DNA of 48,721 nucleotides from Thermomicrobiales bacterium (lineage in GTDB: Bacteria; Chloroflexota; Chloroflexia; Thermomicrobiales; CFX8). Shown here piece by piece: positions 17,513 through 25,144 of this stretch. Numbering within the stretch: the stretch's first letter is position 1; each line of letters starts with the position of its first letter. A program made the translations under genes and the position numbers. Below the pieces are notes generated by a model that made no database searches, was not told the DNA's origin, and was given only the letters and a program-made list of their open reading frames with translations. The stretch is taken from the NCBI GenBank assembly GCA_023954495.1, contig JAMLIA010000019.1:1-48721 (forward strand), in the 5' to 3' direction.

Positions 17513-18129
17513 ACGGTTGTGCGATCCCGCGCCTGCACCTCGTCGGCCCGCTCGATGCGGTCAGCGACGCTGCCTTCGTCGAGATCGCGACGGCAGCCGC
17601 CTGCGGTGGCATCAACGCGGTCCACGTTCGCCTGCCGGGTCGTCCAGCTGCTGATGTCCTGGACATCACACGGCAGTTGAAGTCGAGCCTTCCGACTTCG
17701 ACGGCGCTGATCGTCAACGACCGCGTCGACGTGGCATTGGCGGCGGGGGCAGTTGGCGTCCAGTTGGGCGAGCGCTCGTTGCCGGTTGACGCGGCGAGAT
17801 CAGTAGCGGGCACTCGACTCCTGCTGGGTCGCTCGATCCACGACGTCGACGGAGCGCGCTCAGCGGCAGCGCTGGGTGCCGACTACCTGCTGGCCGGCAA
17901 CGTCTATGCGACCGACAGCCACCCCGGCGCTGCCGGACGTGGTCTCAACTGGCTGAGTGAGATCGTGGACGTAGTGCCAATTCCAGTGATCGCCATCGGC
18001 GGTATCACCGCTGACTGCATCGCCGACGTCATGGCGGCTGGCGCGCACGGCATCGCCGTCGGTCGAGAGATCCTGCTCGCCACCGACCCACCCGCAGCCG
18101 CCCGACACCTTCGTGACAAGCTCAAATGA
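17509..18129 (+). CDS. tenI: TenI-like thiazole tautomerase homologue
   Basis: A second member of the ThiE/TenI superfamily, 206 residues. It lacks the ThiE pyrophosphate-binding pattern QLR(E)K and has instead LLLGRSIHDVDGA and TDSHPGAAGRG, the TenI pattern. TenI isomerises the thiazole carboxylate made by ThiG. In Bacillus TenI a catalytic His sits in a GHVFETD segment; the same place here is GNVYATD, with Asn131. His138 in TDSHPG may compensate, or the protein may be a non-catalytic partner. Translationally coupled to thiE by an ATGA overlap and 10 bases before thiS. Confidence 0.8.
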   Translation: MNGCAIPRLHLVGPLDAVSDAAFVEIATAAACGGINAVHVRLPGRPAADVLDITRQLKSSLPTSTALIVNDRVDVALAAGAVGVQLGERSLPVDAARSVAGTRLLLGRSIHDVDGARSAAALGADYLLAGNVYATDSHPGAAGRGLNWLSEIVDVVPIPVIAIGGITADCIADVMAAGAHGIAVGREILLATDPPAAARHLRDKLK

Positions 18130-18139
18130 GGAGAGGCTC

Positions 18140-18364
18140 ATGCAGCACACCAACGAACACATCATCACGCTAACGCTCAACGGGCGACCAACCGAAGTCG
18201 CCCCCGGCACCTCGCTGGGCAAGTTGCTCGACGATCAGGGCATCATCCGCCGCATGATCGCGATCGAGTACAACGGCGAAATCCTGCCGCGCCACCGCTA
18301 CGACGAGACCATCCTCGGCGACGGCGACGAGCTGGAAGTCGTCCAGATGGTCGGCGGTGGATGA
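18140..18364 (+). CDS. thiS: Sulfur carrier protein ThiS
   Basis: A small ubiquitin-fold protein that carries sulfur as a C-terminal thiocarboxylate to ThiG. It has 74 residues from the ATG at 18140, preceded by GAGGAGAGG. Landmarks are ITLTLNGRP, IAIEYNGEILPR, DELEVVQMVGGG and the required C-terminal Gly-Gly. It ends the thi operon, and a perfect 10-bp hairpin follows. The adenylase ThiF that would activate it is not in the window. Confidence 0.95.
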   Translation: MQHTNEHIITLTLNGRPTEVAPGTSLGKLLDDQGIIRRMIAIEYNGEILPRHRYDETILGDGDELEVVQMVGGG

Positions 18365-18371
18365 GATGGAA

Positions 18372-18397
18372 ACGGGCTGCGTGGTTGCGCAGCCCGT
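18372..18397. terminator. Bidirectional hairpin between thiS and SBP gene
   Basis: ACGGGCTGCG (18372-18381) and CGCAGCCCGT (18388-18397) form a perfect 10-bp stem with loop TGGTTG. It stands between two convergent genes, so it can end transcripts from both sides. There is no long T-run. Confidence 0.7.
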
Positions 18398-18409
18398 CTG
18401 CGCATCACA

Positions 18410-20305
18410 TTACTCCTCGCGGTGCCAGTTCTTGAGATCCCAGGTTGAACTCGCCCAGGGCGTGCCTTCAAAGCCGCGCAGGTTCGCGCGCGCCGCCGTC
18501 ACGGAATTGCGATGCACGAGCGTGATCTCGGCGTAGTCATTCACCACCAGATCATTGAGCTGCACAATCAGGTCGATTTGCTTGTCGATATCAAGCTCAA
18601 CGCGGGCCAGGTCGTGCAGTCGGTCGAACTCAGGATTCTGGTAGCGCGTCGTGTTCTGGCCCGACCATGCGTTCGACTTCTGCGCAATGTTGTCTGACCG
18701 ATACTGATCGAGCCAGGTGACGAGATACGGGCCGGTCGGGTTGTCGGTATACATCTGGATGTCAGCGTAGAAGTGGCCGTAGGTGTCCGGATTGCCGGCA
18801 TCCGACGAGAAGAATACCGATGCATCGATGCTCTTCAACTCGACAACAAAGCCGAGCTTTTCGAGGTCCTGCTTAATGATCTCCTGCGTCTTCTGGCGGA
18901 CGGAGTTGATCGTCGTCTGAAAGACCAGAGAGCCACCAGAGAAATCGACGCTCTCCAGCAGCGCTGCGGCCTTGTCGAGGTTGTATTCCCACGTTGTGTT
19001 TGGCGATACGAAGTTCTCCGGGGCGTTCACAATGTTGGCTGAGACCTGCCCGCCCGGACCGTAGAGCTGCTCGACGATGGTGTCGCGCTGCGCTGCCAGC
19101 GCGATGGCGTTCCGAATCTCGAGATGCTGGAACAACGGATGCCTGGTCGACGGCTCGGAACGAGCGCCATCGACTTCCGTATTCGGATCGGCGAAGTTCA
19201 AGCACATCCGCTCGGAGCCAGAGCCGGGATTTCGGACAATCACGCCAACACCGCTGGCAGCCATTTGCTCCAGAATCGATGGCTCCAGTTGCAGGTTCGC
19301 CGCCCAGTCCCCTTCTCCGCTGCTCAGCACGGCGCGGGCGGTACCGGCAGCGTCTCCGCCACCCTTCATTTCCACTGCATCGAAGTAGGGCTTCCCCGCA
19401 TCCCAATAGCCTTCGTAGCGGTCGTACAGCACAACGTCGCCCGGGCGGAATTCGCGCACCTTAAATGGGCCGGTGCCAATCGGCATGAGATTTGCCGGCG
19501 CATTGCGCGCGTCCTCACCGATGTAATCTCCGAACACATGTTCCGGAAGAATCATGCCGTTTCCGCCGGTGAAGATGTCCAGCCAGCCCGGGTTTGGCTC
19601 AGTGAACAACACCTTGACCGTATATGGATCGATGATTTCGATGTCTGCGACAGTGGCGTATGTGGAAGCGCTCGTGGCTGCCGTTGCTTCGTCAACGGCG
19701 TACTGCCAGGTGAACTTCACATCCTCGGCATCAAACGGCTCACCATCGTGCCAGGTGACACCCTGCCGCAGCTTCCAGGTCACGCTCATACCGTCCGCCG
19801 CGACGCTGCCGTCATCGAGCGATGGAACTTCTGCGGCGAGCAAAGGCACGCCTTCGCCGCTGCGGCTGAAATCGGCTAGCGGTTCATAGCACACACGTGA
19901 GGCGTCTGTGTCTTTCCCACCGAGCGAGAAATGCGGGTTGATGACCGTCGGTGCCTGCCACCAGAGCAAGCGCAATTCGCCACCGCCACCGGCCTGTTCC
20001 GGCGCGACAGTAGGAGAAGCTGCAGATTCAGCGGTCGCCATTGTCTCAGTGGATTCGCTGGAGCTGCTCCCCGAAGGTACAGAGATTACCGCTGTCTCTG
20101 TCGCTTCCTCGGGCGCGCTTGTCGGCGCGCTCTCAGACGGCGCGCTCGCTGGTTCATCGTCGCCGCCGCAAGCAGCCAGCATCCCTGCCAGAAGGGGCGC
20201 ACTCAGACCAAGGGCAGTTCCTCGGCGCAGTACCTGACGACGATCAAGCCGTGTCTGAGCGAACGTGCGGAGATGGTTGACGTGCAGATCGGGATGTTCC
20301 GCCAT
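18410..20305 (-). CDS. ABC transporter substrate-binding lipoprotein, family 5
   Basis: An extracytoplasmic solute-binding protein of the peptide/nickel/opine type, 631 residues. The N-terminus has a twin-arginine-like DRRQVLRRG followed by a hydrophobic segment and the lipobox LAACGG. An acidic Ser/Thr/Glu linker (about 50-105) leads to the SBP_bac_5 fold with LLWWQAPTVINPHF, VTWKLRQGVTWHDGEPFDAE and IGTGPFKVREF. No permease or ATPase genes adjoin it. It is divergent from the GntR gene across a 134-base gap that carries a palindrome, so GntR probably controls both sides. Likely cargo is a peptide or a ureide/nucleobase-related compound. Start ATG after CGGAGG. Confidence 0.9.
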   Translation of the reverse strand: MAEHPDLHVNHLRTFAQTRLDRRQVLRRGTALGLSAPLLAGMLAACGGDDEPASAPSESAPTSAPEEATETAVISVPSGSSSSESTETMATAESAASPTVAPEQAGGGGELRLLWWQAPTVINPHFSLGGKDTDASRVCYEPLADFSRSGEGVPLLAAEVPSLDDGSVAADGMSVTWKLRQGVTWHDGEPFDAEDVKFTWQYAVDEATAATSASTYATVADIEIIDPYTVKVLFTEPNPGWLDIFTGGNGMILPEHVFGDYIGEDARNAPANLMPIGTGPFKVREFRPGDVVLYDRYEGYWDAGKPYFDAVEMKGGGDAAGTARAVLSSGEGDWAANLQLEPSILEQMAASGVGVIVRNPGSGSERMCLNFADPNTEVDGARSEPSTRHPLFQHLEIRNAIALAAQRDTIVEQLYGPGGQVSANIVNAPENFVSPNTTWEYNLDKAAALLESVDFSGGSLVFQTTINSVRQKTQEIIKQDLEKLGFVVELKSIDASVFFSSDAGNPDTYGHFYADIQMYTDNPTGPYLVTWLDQYRSDNIAQKSNAWSGQNTTRYQNPEFDRLHDLARVELDIDKQIDLIVQLNDLVVNDYAEITLVHRNSVTAARANLRGFEGTPWASSTWDLKNWHREE

Positions 20306-20439
20306 GAAAGACCTCCGTGAATCTATAAGACATCATCTAATATACTAGTAGTCATGCTAGATAACATCTGTTATGATCATCGTCAAGTGTCACGCAGAAG
20401 TGACGCGCTCACTTCGATCTATCGTCAAGGGAGACGTGG
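20306..20439. promoter_or_regulatory. Divergent promoter region with GntR-type operator
   Basis: An AT-rich island in GC-rich DNA between the SBP and GntR genes. It contains the perfect inverted repeat ATAACA-TC-TGTTAT (20361-20374), the palindromes TACTAGTA and ATGATCAT, and promoter-like TATACT. A symmetrical site of this size beside a GntR/FCD gene is the usual arrangement for autoregulation and control of the divergent transporter gene. Binding is inferred, not shown. Confidence 0.6.
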
Positions 20440-21165
20440 ATGCCGATTCCACTGGAGGTGCCTCGTGAACCGACAGACGCGCCGGCTCGGGAAACCGTCC
20501 TGAATTACTTGCGACACTGGATCGTGGACGGCACGCTCCAGCCCGGCGAGATCATTCGCGACAGCGAAATTGCCGAGCGTTTCAGTGTGTCGCGCACTCC
20601 GGTTCGCGAGGCGCTTCTGCAGTTGCGCTTCGAGGGACTGGTCGTGATGAAGCCGAAAGGCTGGACGCAGGTGAAGCCGCTCGATCCCAGCCAGATCGAG
20701 GCTCACCTCCGAGTTGTCGATGAGCTGGAGGCGCTGGCGGCGCGACTCGCCGCCGAAACGCCCGACCCCGACCTGTCCCTTGCCGAAGCGGCGAATGTCG
20801 AGCTGGAAGCATTGCTCGAACGCAGCGCGAAATCAGCGAACCCGGAGATCGACTGGCAGCTGATCGCGATGAACGACCGGTTCCACGACGCCATTATCGA
20901 TATCTCCGGCAATATGGTGCTGGCCGAAGCATTAAGGCCGATCAAGGCACGCATGCGACGCTACGAACAACTCTACTTTGACCGTGCCACACCAATCGAC
21001 CGCAACTCGGTCGCCCAGCACAACAGATTGCTGGATGCGATTCGGGCCGGCGACGGCAATACTGCTGCGGCAGTTGCTCGACTCAATCTCGCCAACTCGC
21101 CTGTTCGGACCCGTTCGAGTATCCGACGAATCCGAGTCGACGCTGCCGAGGGGATTGGCGCATGA
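20440..21165 (+). CDS. GntR-family transcriptional regulator, FCD domain
   Basis: A ligand-responsive DNA-binding repressor or activator of 241 residues. The N-terminal winged helix contains SRTPVREAL at 51-59, and the C-terminal all-helical FCD ligand domain spans about 88-225. The usual FCD metal site is only partly kept: His149 in DRFHDAI and His194 in AQHNRLL are present, but the third His expected near 214 is replaced (ARLNLAN), so the ligand pocket may differ. It overlaps the next amidohydrolase start (ATGA), so it is the first gene of that operon. It probably senses a substrate of the amidohydrolases. Confidence 0.9.
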   Translation: MPIPLEVPREPTDAPARETVLNYLRHWIVDGTLQPGEIIRDSEIAERFSVSRTPVREALLQLRFEGLVVMKPKGWTQVKPLDPSQIEAHLRVVDELEALAARLAAETPDPDLSLAEAANVELEALLERSAKSANPEIDWQLIAMNDRFHDAIIDISGNMVLAEALRPIKARMRRYEQLYFDRATPIDRNSVAQHNRLLDAIRAGDGNTAAAVARLNLANSPVRTRSSIRRIRVDAAEGIGA

Positions 21166-22352
21166 GCGACCTGCAACTCCACAACCTGGTGCTTCCCGAC
21201 GGCAGCCGGCCATCAATCCGCATCACTGACGGTCGCATTGCCACGATAGATTCGTCAATCAACACAGACGAAGCAATCGGCGAGCAGATTGATCTCGACG
21301 GCGGGCTGCTCCTGCCAGCTTTCATTGATGGTCACGTTCATCTCGACAAGACATACCTCGGTGACGCCTGGCACGATCACGAAGCGGCGGCATCGCTCGT
21401 CGAACACGTCGCGAATGAGCGGCAGCTGCGACCCCGACTTGCATCGGTCGAGCAGCGCGCAGCGGCGCTCATTGAGCGTGCGCTTGTCAACGGGACGACG
21501 ATCATCCGCACCCATGCAGACATCGACCCCGATGCCGGTCTGTCGAACCTGACCGGCACTCTGAGCGTGCGGGAGTGCTTCAGGGATCAGGTGACAATCC
21601 AGGTCGTCGCCTTTCCGCAAAGCGGCATCCTGACATCGTCGGGCACCGATGAGTTGCTGGATGAGGCGCTGCGCTCCGGAGCGGACCTGATCGGCGGACT
21701 CGATCCAGCAGGTTTCGACGGCGATGCCAACGGCCACCTTGATGTCGTCTTCGGTCTGGCTGAGCGACATGGCGTCGGCGTCGATATCCACTTGCACGAC
21801 ACCGGCCCGACTGGACTGGCGGAGCTATCCGAGATCGCTGATCGGACAACCGCGCTCGGGATGCAGGGGCGCGTTACCGTCGGACATGCCTACGCGCTCG
21901 GGACTGAGCCGCAAGCCGCAGTGCTGCCCGTCGCCGAGGCACTGGCGAGTGCCGGTGTCTCGATTATGACGACCGCGCCCGGAAGTCACGCATTCCCGCC
22001 AATCCTCATGTTGAGAGAAGTCGGCGTCAATGTCTTCGTTGCCAATGACAATATCCGCGATTGCTGGGCACCATACGGCGACGCCGACATGCTGGAGCGC
22101 ATGATGCTGGTCGCCTACCGCTCCGGCTTCGTCACCGACGCGCAGCTCTCGCTGGCGTTCGATATCGGAACGAACGCCGCAGCAAAGGCACTCGGAATCG
22201 ATGGCTACGGACTGAACGTCGGCGATTGGGCCGACTTTGTCGTGGTCGACGCTGAGCACATTCCCGAGGCTGTCGTCGCGCGTCCGCCGCGACGCATGGT
22301 GTTCCGGCATGGACGGCTGATCGCCCGCGACGGCGCACTCGTCAAGGGCTAA
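21162..22352 (+). CDS. Cytosine deaminase-like amidohydrolase 1
   Basis: A metal-dependent TIM-barrel hydrolase of 396 residues in the CodA/N-isopropylammelide branch. The metal ligands can be followed: His58 and His60 (DGHVHLDKT), His210/His212 (DIHLHD), His242 (VGHAYALG) and Asp296 (ANDNIRD). Such enzymes deaminate cytosine, isoguanine, creatinine or related heterocycles; the exact substrate is not readable. Translationally coupled to the GntR gene and followed after 34 bases by a paralogue, so the two probably work on related compounds or sequential steps. Confidence 0.88.
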   Translation: MSDLQLHNLVLPDGSRPSIRITDGRIATIDSSINTDEAIGEQIDLDGGLLLPAFIDGHVHLDKTYLGDAWHDHEAAASLVEHVANERQLRPRLASVEQRAAALIERALVNGTTIIRTHADIDPDAGLSNLTGTLSVRECFRDQVTIQVVAFPQSGILTSSGTDELLDEALRSGADLIGGLDPAGFDGDANGHLDVVFGLAERHGVGVDIHLHDTGPTGLAELSEIADRTTALGMQGRVTVGHAYALGTEPQAAVLPVAEALASAGVSIMTTAPGSHAFPPILMLREVGVNVFVANDNIRDCWAPYGDADMLERMMLVAYRSGFVTDAQLSLAFDIGTNAAAKALGIDGYGLNVGDWADFVVVDAEHIPEAVVARPPRRMVFRHGRLIARDGALVKG

Positions 22353-22386
22353 CGAACTCACAGGCGTTTGGATGAGAGGGAGACTG

Positions 22387-23580
22387 ATGACACGCGACAT
22401 GCTGGTCCAGAATGTTCGGCCGCAGAACTCCGACGCAATCGATATCCTCGTTCGAGACGGCAGGATCACCGAAACGGGAACGAACCTGGCGGCACCCGAC
22501 GGCGTCGAGGTAATCGACGGCGGGAATCGGCTGCTCTTCCCGGGCCTGATCGATGCACACACCCACATGGACAAGACACTGCTGGGGCTCGGCTGGTACC
22601 GCAATGAGGTCGGCCCGACCCTGATGGACAAGATCGAGAACGAGCGCGCACTGCGCCGCGAACGCGGCATCGATTCGTACCAGCAGTCCAGCCGCCACGC
22701 GCGCCGCGCCATTGCCGACGGAACGAGCCACATTCGTACATTTGTCGATATCGACACCGAGATCAATCTCAAGGGGTTCGAGGGCACGGCGCGGATGCGT
22801 GAGGACTTCAAGGACTCTCTCGATGTCCAGATCGTGGCCTTCCCGCAGAGCGGCATGCTTGTCCGACCAGGCACGGTTGAGCTACTGGAAGAGGCGCTGA
22901 AGCAGGGTGCTGACGTCATCGGCGGGCTCGACCCATCGTCGGTCGATCGCGACCCTGCGAAGCACCTCGACGTGATCTTCGGACTGGCCGAGAAGTACGA
23001 TCGCGACATCGATATCCACCTGCACGAGCCGGGCGAACTTGGCGCGTTTTCAATTGAGCTCATCGCCGAGCGGACCAAAGCGCTGGGCTGGCAGGGTCGC
23101 GTCGTCATCAGCCACGCCATCGCGCTCGGCCAGGTGGATGACGCCTACCTCGATCGCCTGATCGCGCTGCTGCTGGAGAACGACATCACGATCATGAGCC
23201 ACGGTCCGAGTGGCCTGCGCCCGGTCCCATCGGTGATGCGGTTGCGCAATGCTGGCGTTCGTATGTGCACCGGCAACGACGGAATTCGCGACGCTTGGGG
23301 GCCGCTCAACATGCCGGACATGCTCCTGCGCGCGTTCATCCTCGCCTATCGCAACAACCTGCGGCGCGATGACCAGATCGAGGAAGTTCTCGACATCGCG
23401 ACCTATGGCGGCGCGCGCGTCGTCGGCGACACAAGCTACGGACTCGAGTCGGGCTGCTGGGCGGACTTCGTCCTCGTCGATGGCGAGACACACATTGAGG
23501 CGGTTATCGAACGTCCAAAGCGTCATCTGGTCGTCAAGCATGGCCGCGTCGTCGCGCGGGATGGTGAGTGCCTCGTCTAG
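22387..23580 (+). CDS. Cytosine deaminase-like amidohydrolase 2
   Basis: A paralogue of the previous enzyme, 397 residues from the ATG at 22387. That start follows GAGAGGGA; another ATG at 22372 adds five residues but has no good ribosome site. Metal ligands are present: His58/His60 (DAHTHMDKT), DIHLHEPG, SHAIALG, and Asp in TGNDGIRDAWGP. FPQSGM and IGGLDPSSVD match the paralogue's FPQSGI and IGGLDPAGFD, pointing to a duplication with long divergence. It probably acts in heterocycle catabolism with its neighbours. Confidence 0.88.
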   Translation: MTRDMLVQNVRPQNSDAIDILVRDGRITETGTNLAAPDGVEVIDGGNRLLFPGLIDAHTHMDKTLLGLGWYRNEVGPTLMDKIENERALRRERGIDSYQQSSRHARRAIADGTSHIRTFVDIDTEINLKGFEGTARMREDFKDSLDVQIVAFPQSGMLVRPGTVELLEEALKQGADVIGGLDPSSVDRDPAKHLDVIFGLAEKYDRDIDIHLHEPGELGAFSIELIAERTKALGWQGRVVISHAIALGQVDDAYLDRLIALLLENDITIMSHGPSGLRPVPSVMRLRNAGVRMCTGNDGIRDAWGPLNMPDMLLRAFILAYRNNLRRDDQIEEVLDIATYGGARVVGDTSYGLESGCWADFVLVDGETHIEAVIERPKRHLVVKHGRVVARDGECLV

Positions 23581-23611
23581 CTAGGGGATCTACAACGGTA
23601 AGGAGACAGGT

Positions 23612-25090
23612 GTGACCAGGACGCTGGTGCGTGGACGCTACGTCGTCGCGAGTGACGGCGAGAGCCATCACATCCTCGAAGATGGTGAGGTGGTCTACGA
23701 CGGCAATACGATCATCTTCACCGGCCACAACTACACGGAGCCAGTCGATGAGGTGATTGACGCGGGCTATGCCATCGTCGGCCCCGGCTTCATCGATCTG
23801 GATGCGTTGTTCGACCTCGACTCAACCGTCCTCGGCTTCGACAACCATCCCGGCTGGGCGAAGGGGCGTGTCTGGGCCAGCACCTACGTTGAACGCGGGC
23901 CGCGCGATGTCTACACCGCCGACGAGGAGCAGTTCCAGCACGAGTACGCTATGGTCCAGCTGCTGCGCAACGGTATCACGACCGCCCTGCCGATCCGCTC
24001 GATCCTCTACCGCGCGTGGGCCGAGACGTATGAGGAGAACGCGCGTGCGGCCGATGCTGCCGCGCGATTGGGCATCAGGATGTACCTCGGCCCGTCGTAT
24101 CGCACCGGTCTGCCGATGATCTACCCGGACGGCTCGTACGGCATGCACTGGGACGTCGAGCGCGGCATGCGCGGGCTGGATGAGGCGATCCAGTTTGTGC
24201 GCGACTACGACGGTGCGCACGATGGCTTGATTCGCGGATTCCTGCAGCCTGACCGTATCGAAGGCTGCACCGAGGAACTGCTGATTCACACTGCCCAGGC
24301 ATCGGAGGATCTGAACTGCCCTGTCCGGCTGCACTGCTGTCAGGGCGAGCTGGAAGTGCAGCTCGTCGACGAACGCTGGGGCAAGTCGTCGCTGGAGCTG
24401 CTCCACGACCTCGGCTTCCTCAGTGAGCGCGCGTTGCTGCCGCATGGTTCGCTGCTCGGTGGGTTACATCCAACACCGGAGCAAAAGGACAAGGAGCTGC
24501 GCTGGCTCGCCGATGCCGGGGCGACGATCGTCCACTGTCCGCTGGTCAGCGCACGCGGCGGGGGCGCGATGGACTCATTCCCCCGCTACCACCAGATGGG
24601 CGTCAACATTGGCCTGGGCACCGACACCTACCCGCCCGACATGATCCTCAACCTGTTGACCGGCGTCATCGCGACGCGCATCCGCACCGGCGGCCCGACG
24701 GTCAGCGCGGCGGACTACTACACCGCCGCGACCATCGACGGCGCGAACGCCATCGGACGACCCGACCTGGGTCGGCTGACACCCGGCGCGCTGGCCGATA
24801 TCACAATCTTCGATCTGTCGGCATTCCATATGGGCCAGCTCGTGGACCCGATTCAGACGATGGTGCTGAACGGCTCCGGTCGCGACATCACGACCGTCGT
24901 CGTGAACGGGCGCACCGTCATGCGCGACCGCATTATTGAGGGCTACGATCTGGATGCGATGCACCAGCAGGCGCAACAGCAATATGACAAGCTGATCGCA
25001 TCCTACCCGGAGCGTTCTCACCTCCATCCGCCCGTCGAAGAGATCTACACTCCGTCCTTTCCAGTCGTTCGACCCAGCGAACGGGCGTGA
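23612..25090 (+). CDS. Chlorohydrolase/TrzN-like amidohydrolase without HxH motif
   Basis: A 492-residue member of the metal-dependent hydrolase superfamily in the AtzA/TrzN/guanine deaminase branch, starting at GTG after AAGGAGAC. Later metal sites are kept: His241 (RLHCCQGE), His278 (LLPHGSLLGG) and Asp338 (GLGTDTYPPD). But the first motif, normally GxxDxHxH, reads PGFIDLDALFDLD, with Asp62 and Asp64 where histidines are expected. So the metal centre must be unusual, or the protein is not a standard hydrolase. It is long for the family. It follows the two cytosine deaminase-like genes in one operon. Substrate unknown. Confidence 0.85.
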   Translation: MTRTLVRGRYVVASDGESHHILEDGEVVYDGNTIIFTGHNYTEPVDEVIDAGYAIVGPGFIDLDALFDLDSTVLGFDNHPGWAKGRVWASTYVERGPRDVYTADEEQFQHEYAMVQLLRNGITTALPIRSILYRAWAETYEENARAADAAARLGIRMYLGPSYRTGLPMIYPDGSYGMHWDVERGMRGLDEAIQFVRDYDGAHDGLIRGFLQPDRIEGCTEELLIHTAQASEDLNCPVRLHCCQGELEVQLVDERWGKSSLELLHDLGFLSERALLPHGSLLGGLHPTPEQKDKELRWLADAGATIVHCPLVSARGGGAMDSFPRYHQMGVNIGLGTDTYPPDMILNLLTGVIATRIRTGGPTVSAADYYTAATIDGANAIGRPDLGRLTPGALADITIFDLSAFHMGQLVDPIQTMVLNGSGRDITTVVVNGRTVMRDRIIEGYDLDAMHQQAQQQYDKLIASYPERSHLHPPVEEIYTPSFPVVRPSERA

Positions 25091-25093
25091 CCG

Positions 25094-25112
25094 ATAGACG
25101 AAATCAGTCTAT
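25094..25112. promoter_or_regulatory. Short inverted repeat before the S9 peptidase
   Basis: ATAGAC-GAAATCA-GTCTAT is a perfect 6-bp inverted repeat in the 54-base gap before the peptidase. It could be a small operator or a weak hairpin. It does not resemble the repeat at 20361. No T-run follows. Confidence 0.3.
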
Positions 25113-25144
25113 GATCCGCCCGATGATGGGAGGGAAAGGACACC

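Noticed and set aside
21825-23120. A 431-codon minus-strand frame over the amidohydrolase genes.
   Set aside because: Both plus-strand genes keep all metal-site motifs and good ribosome sites. The antisense frame has none.
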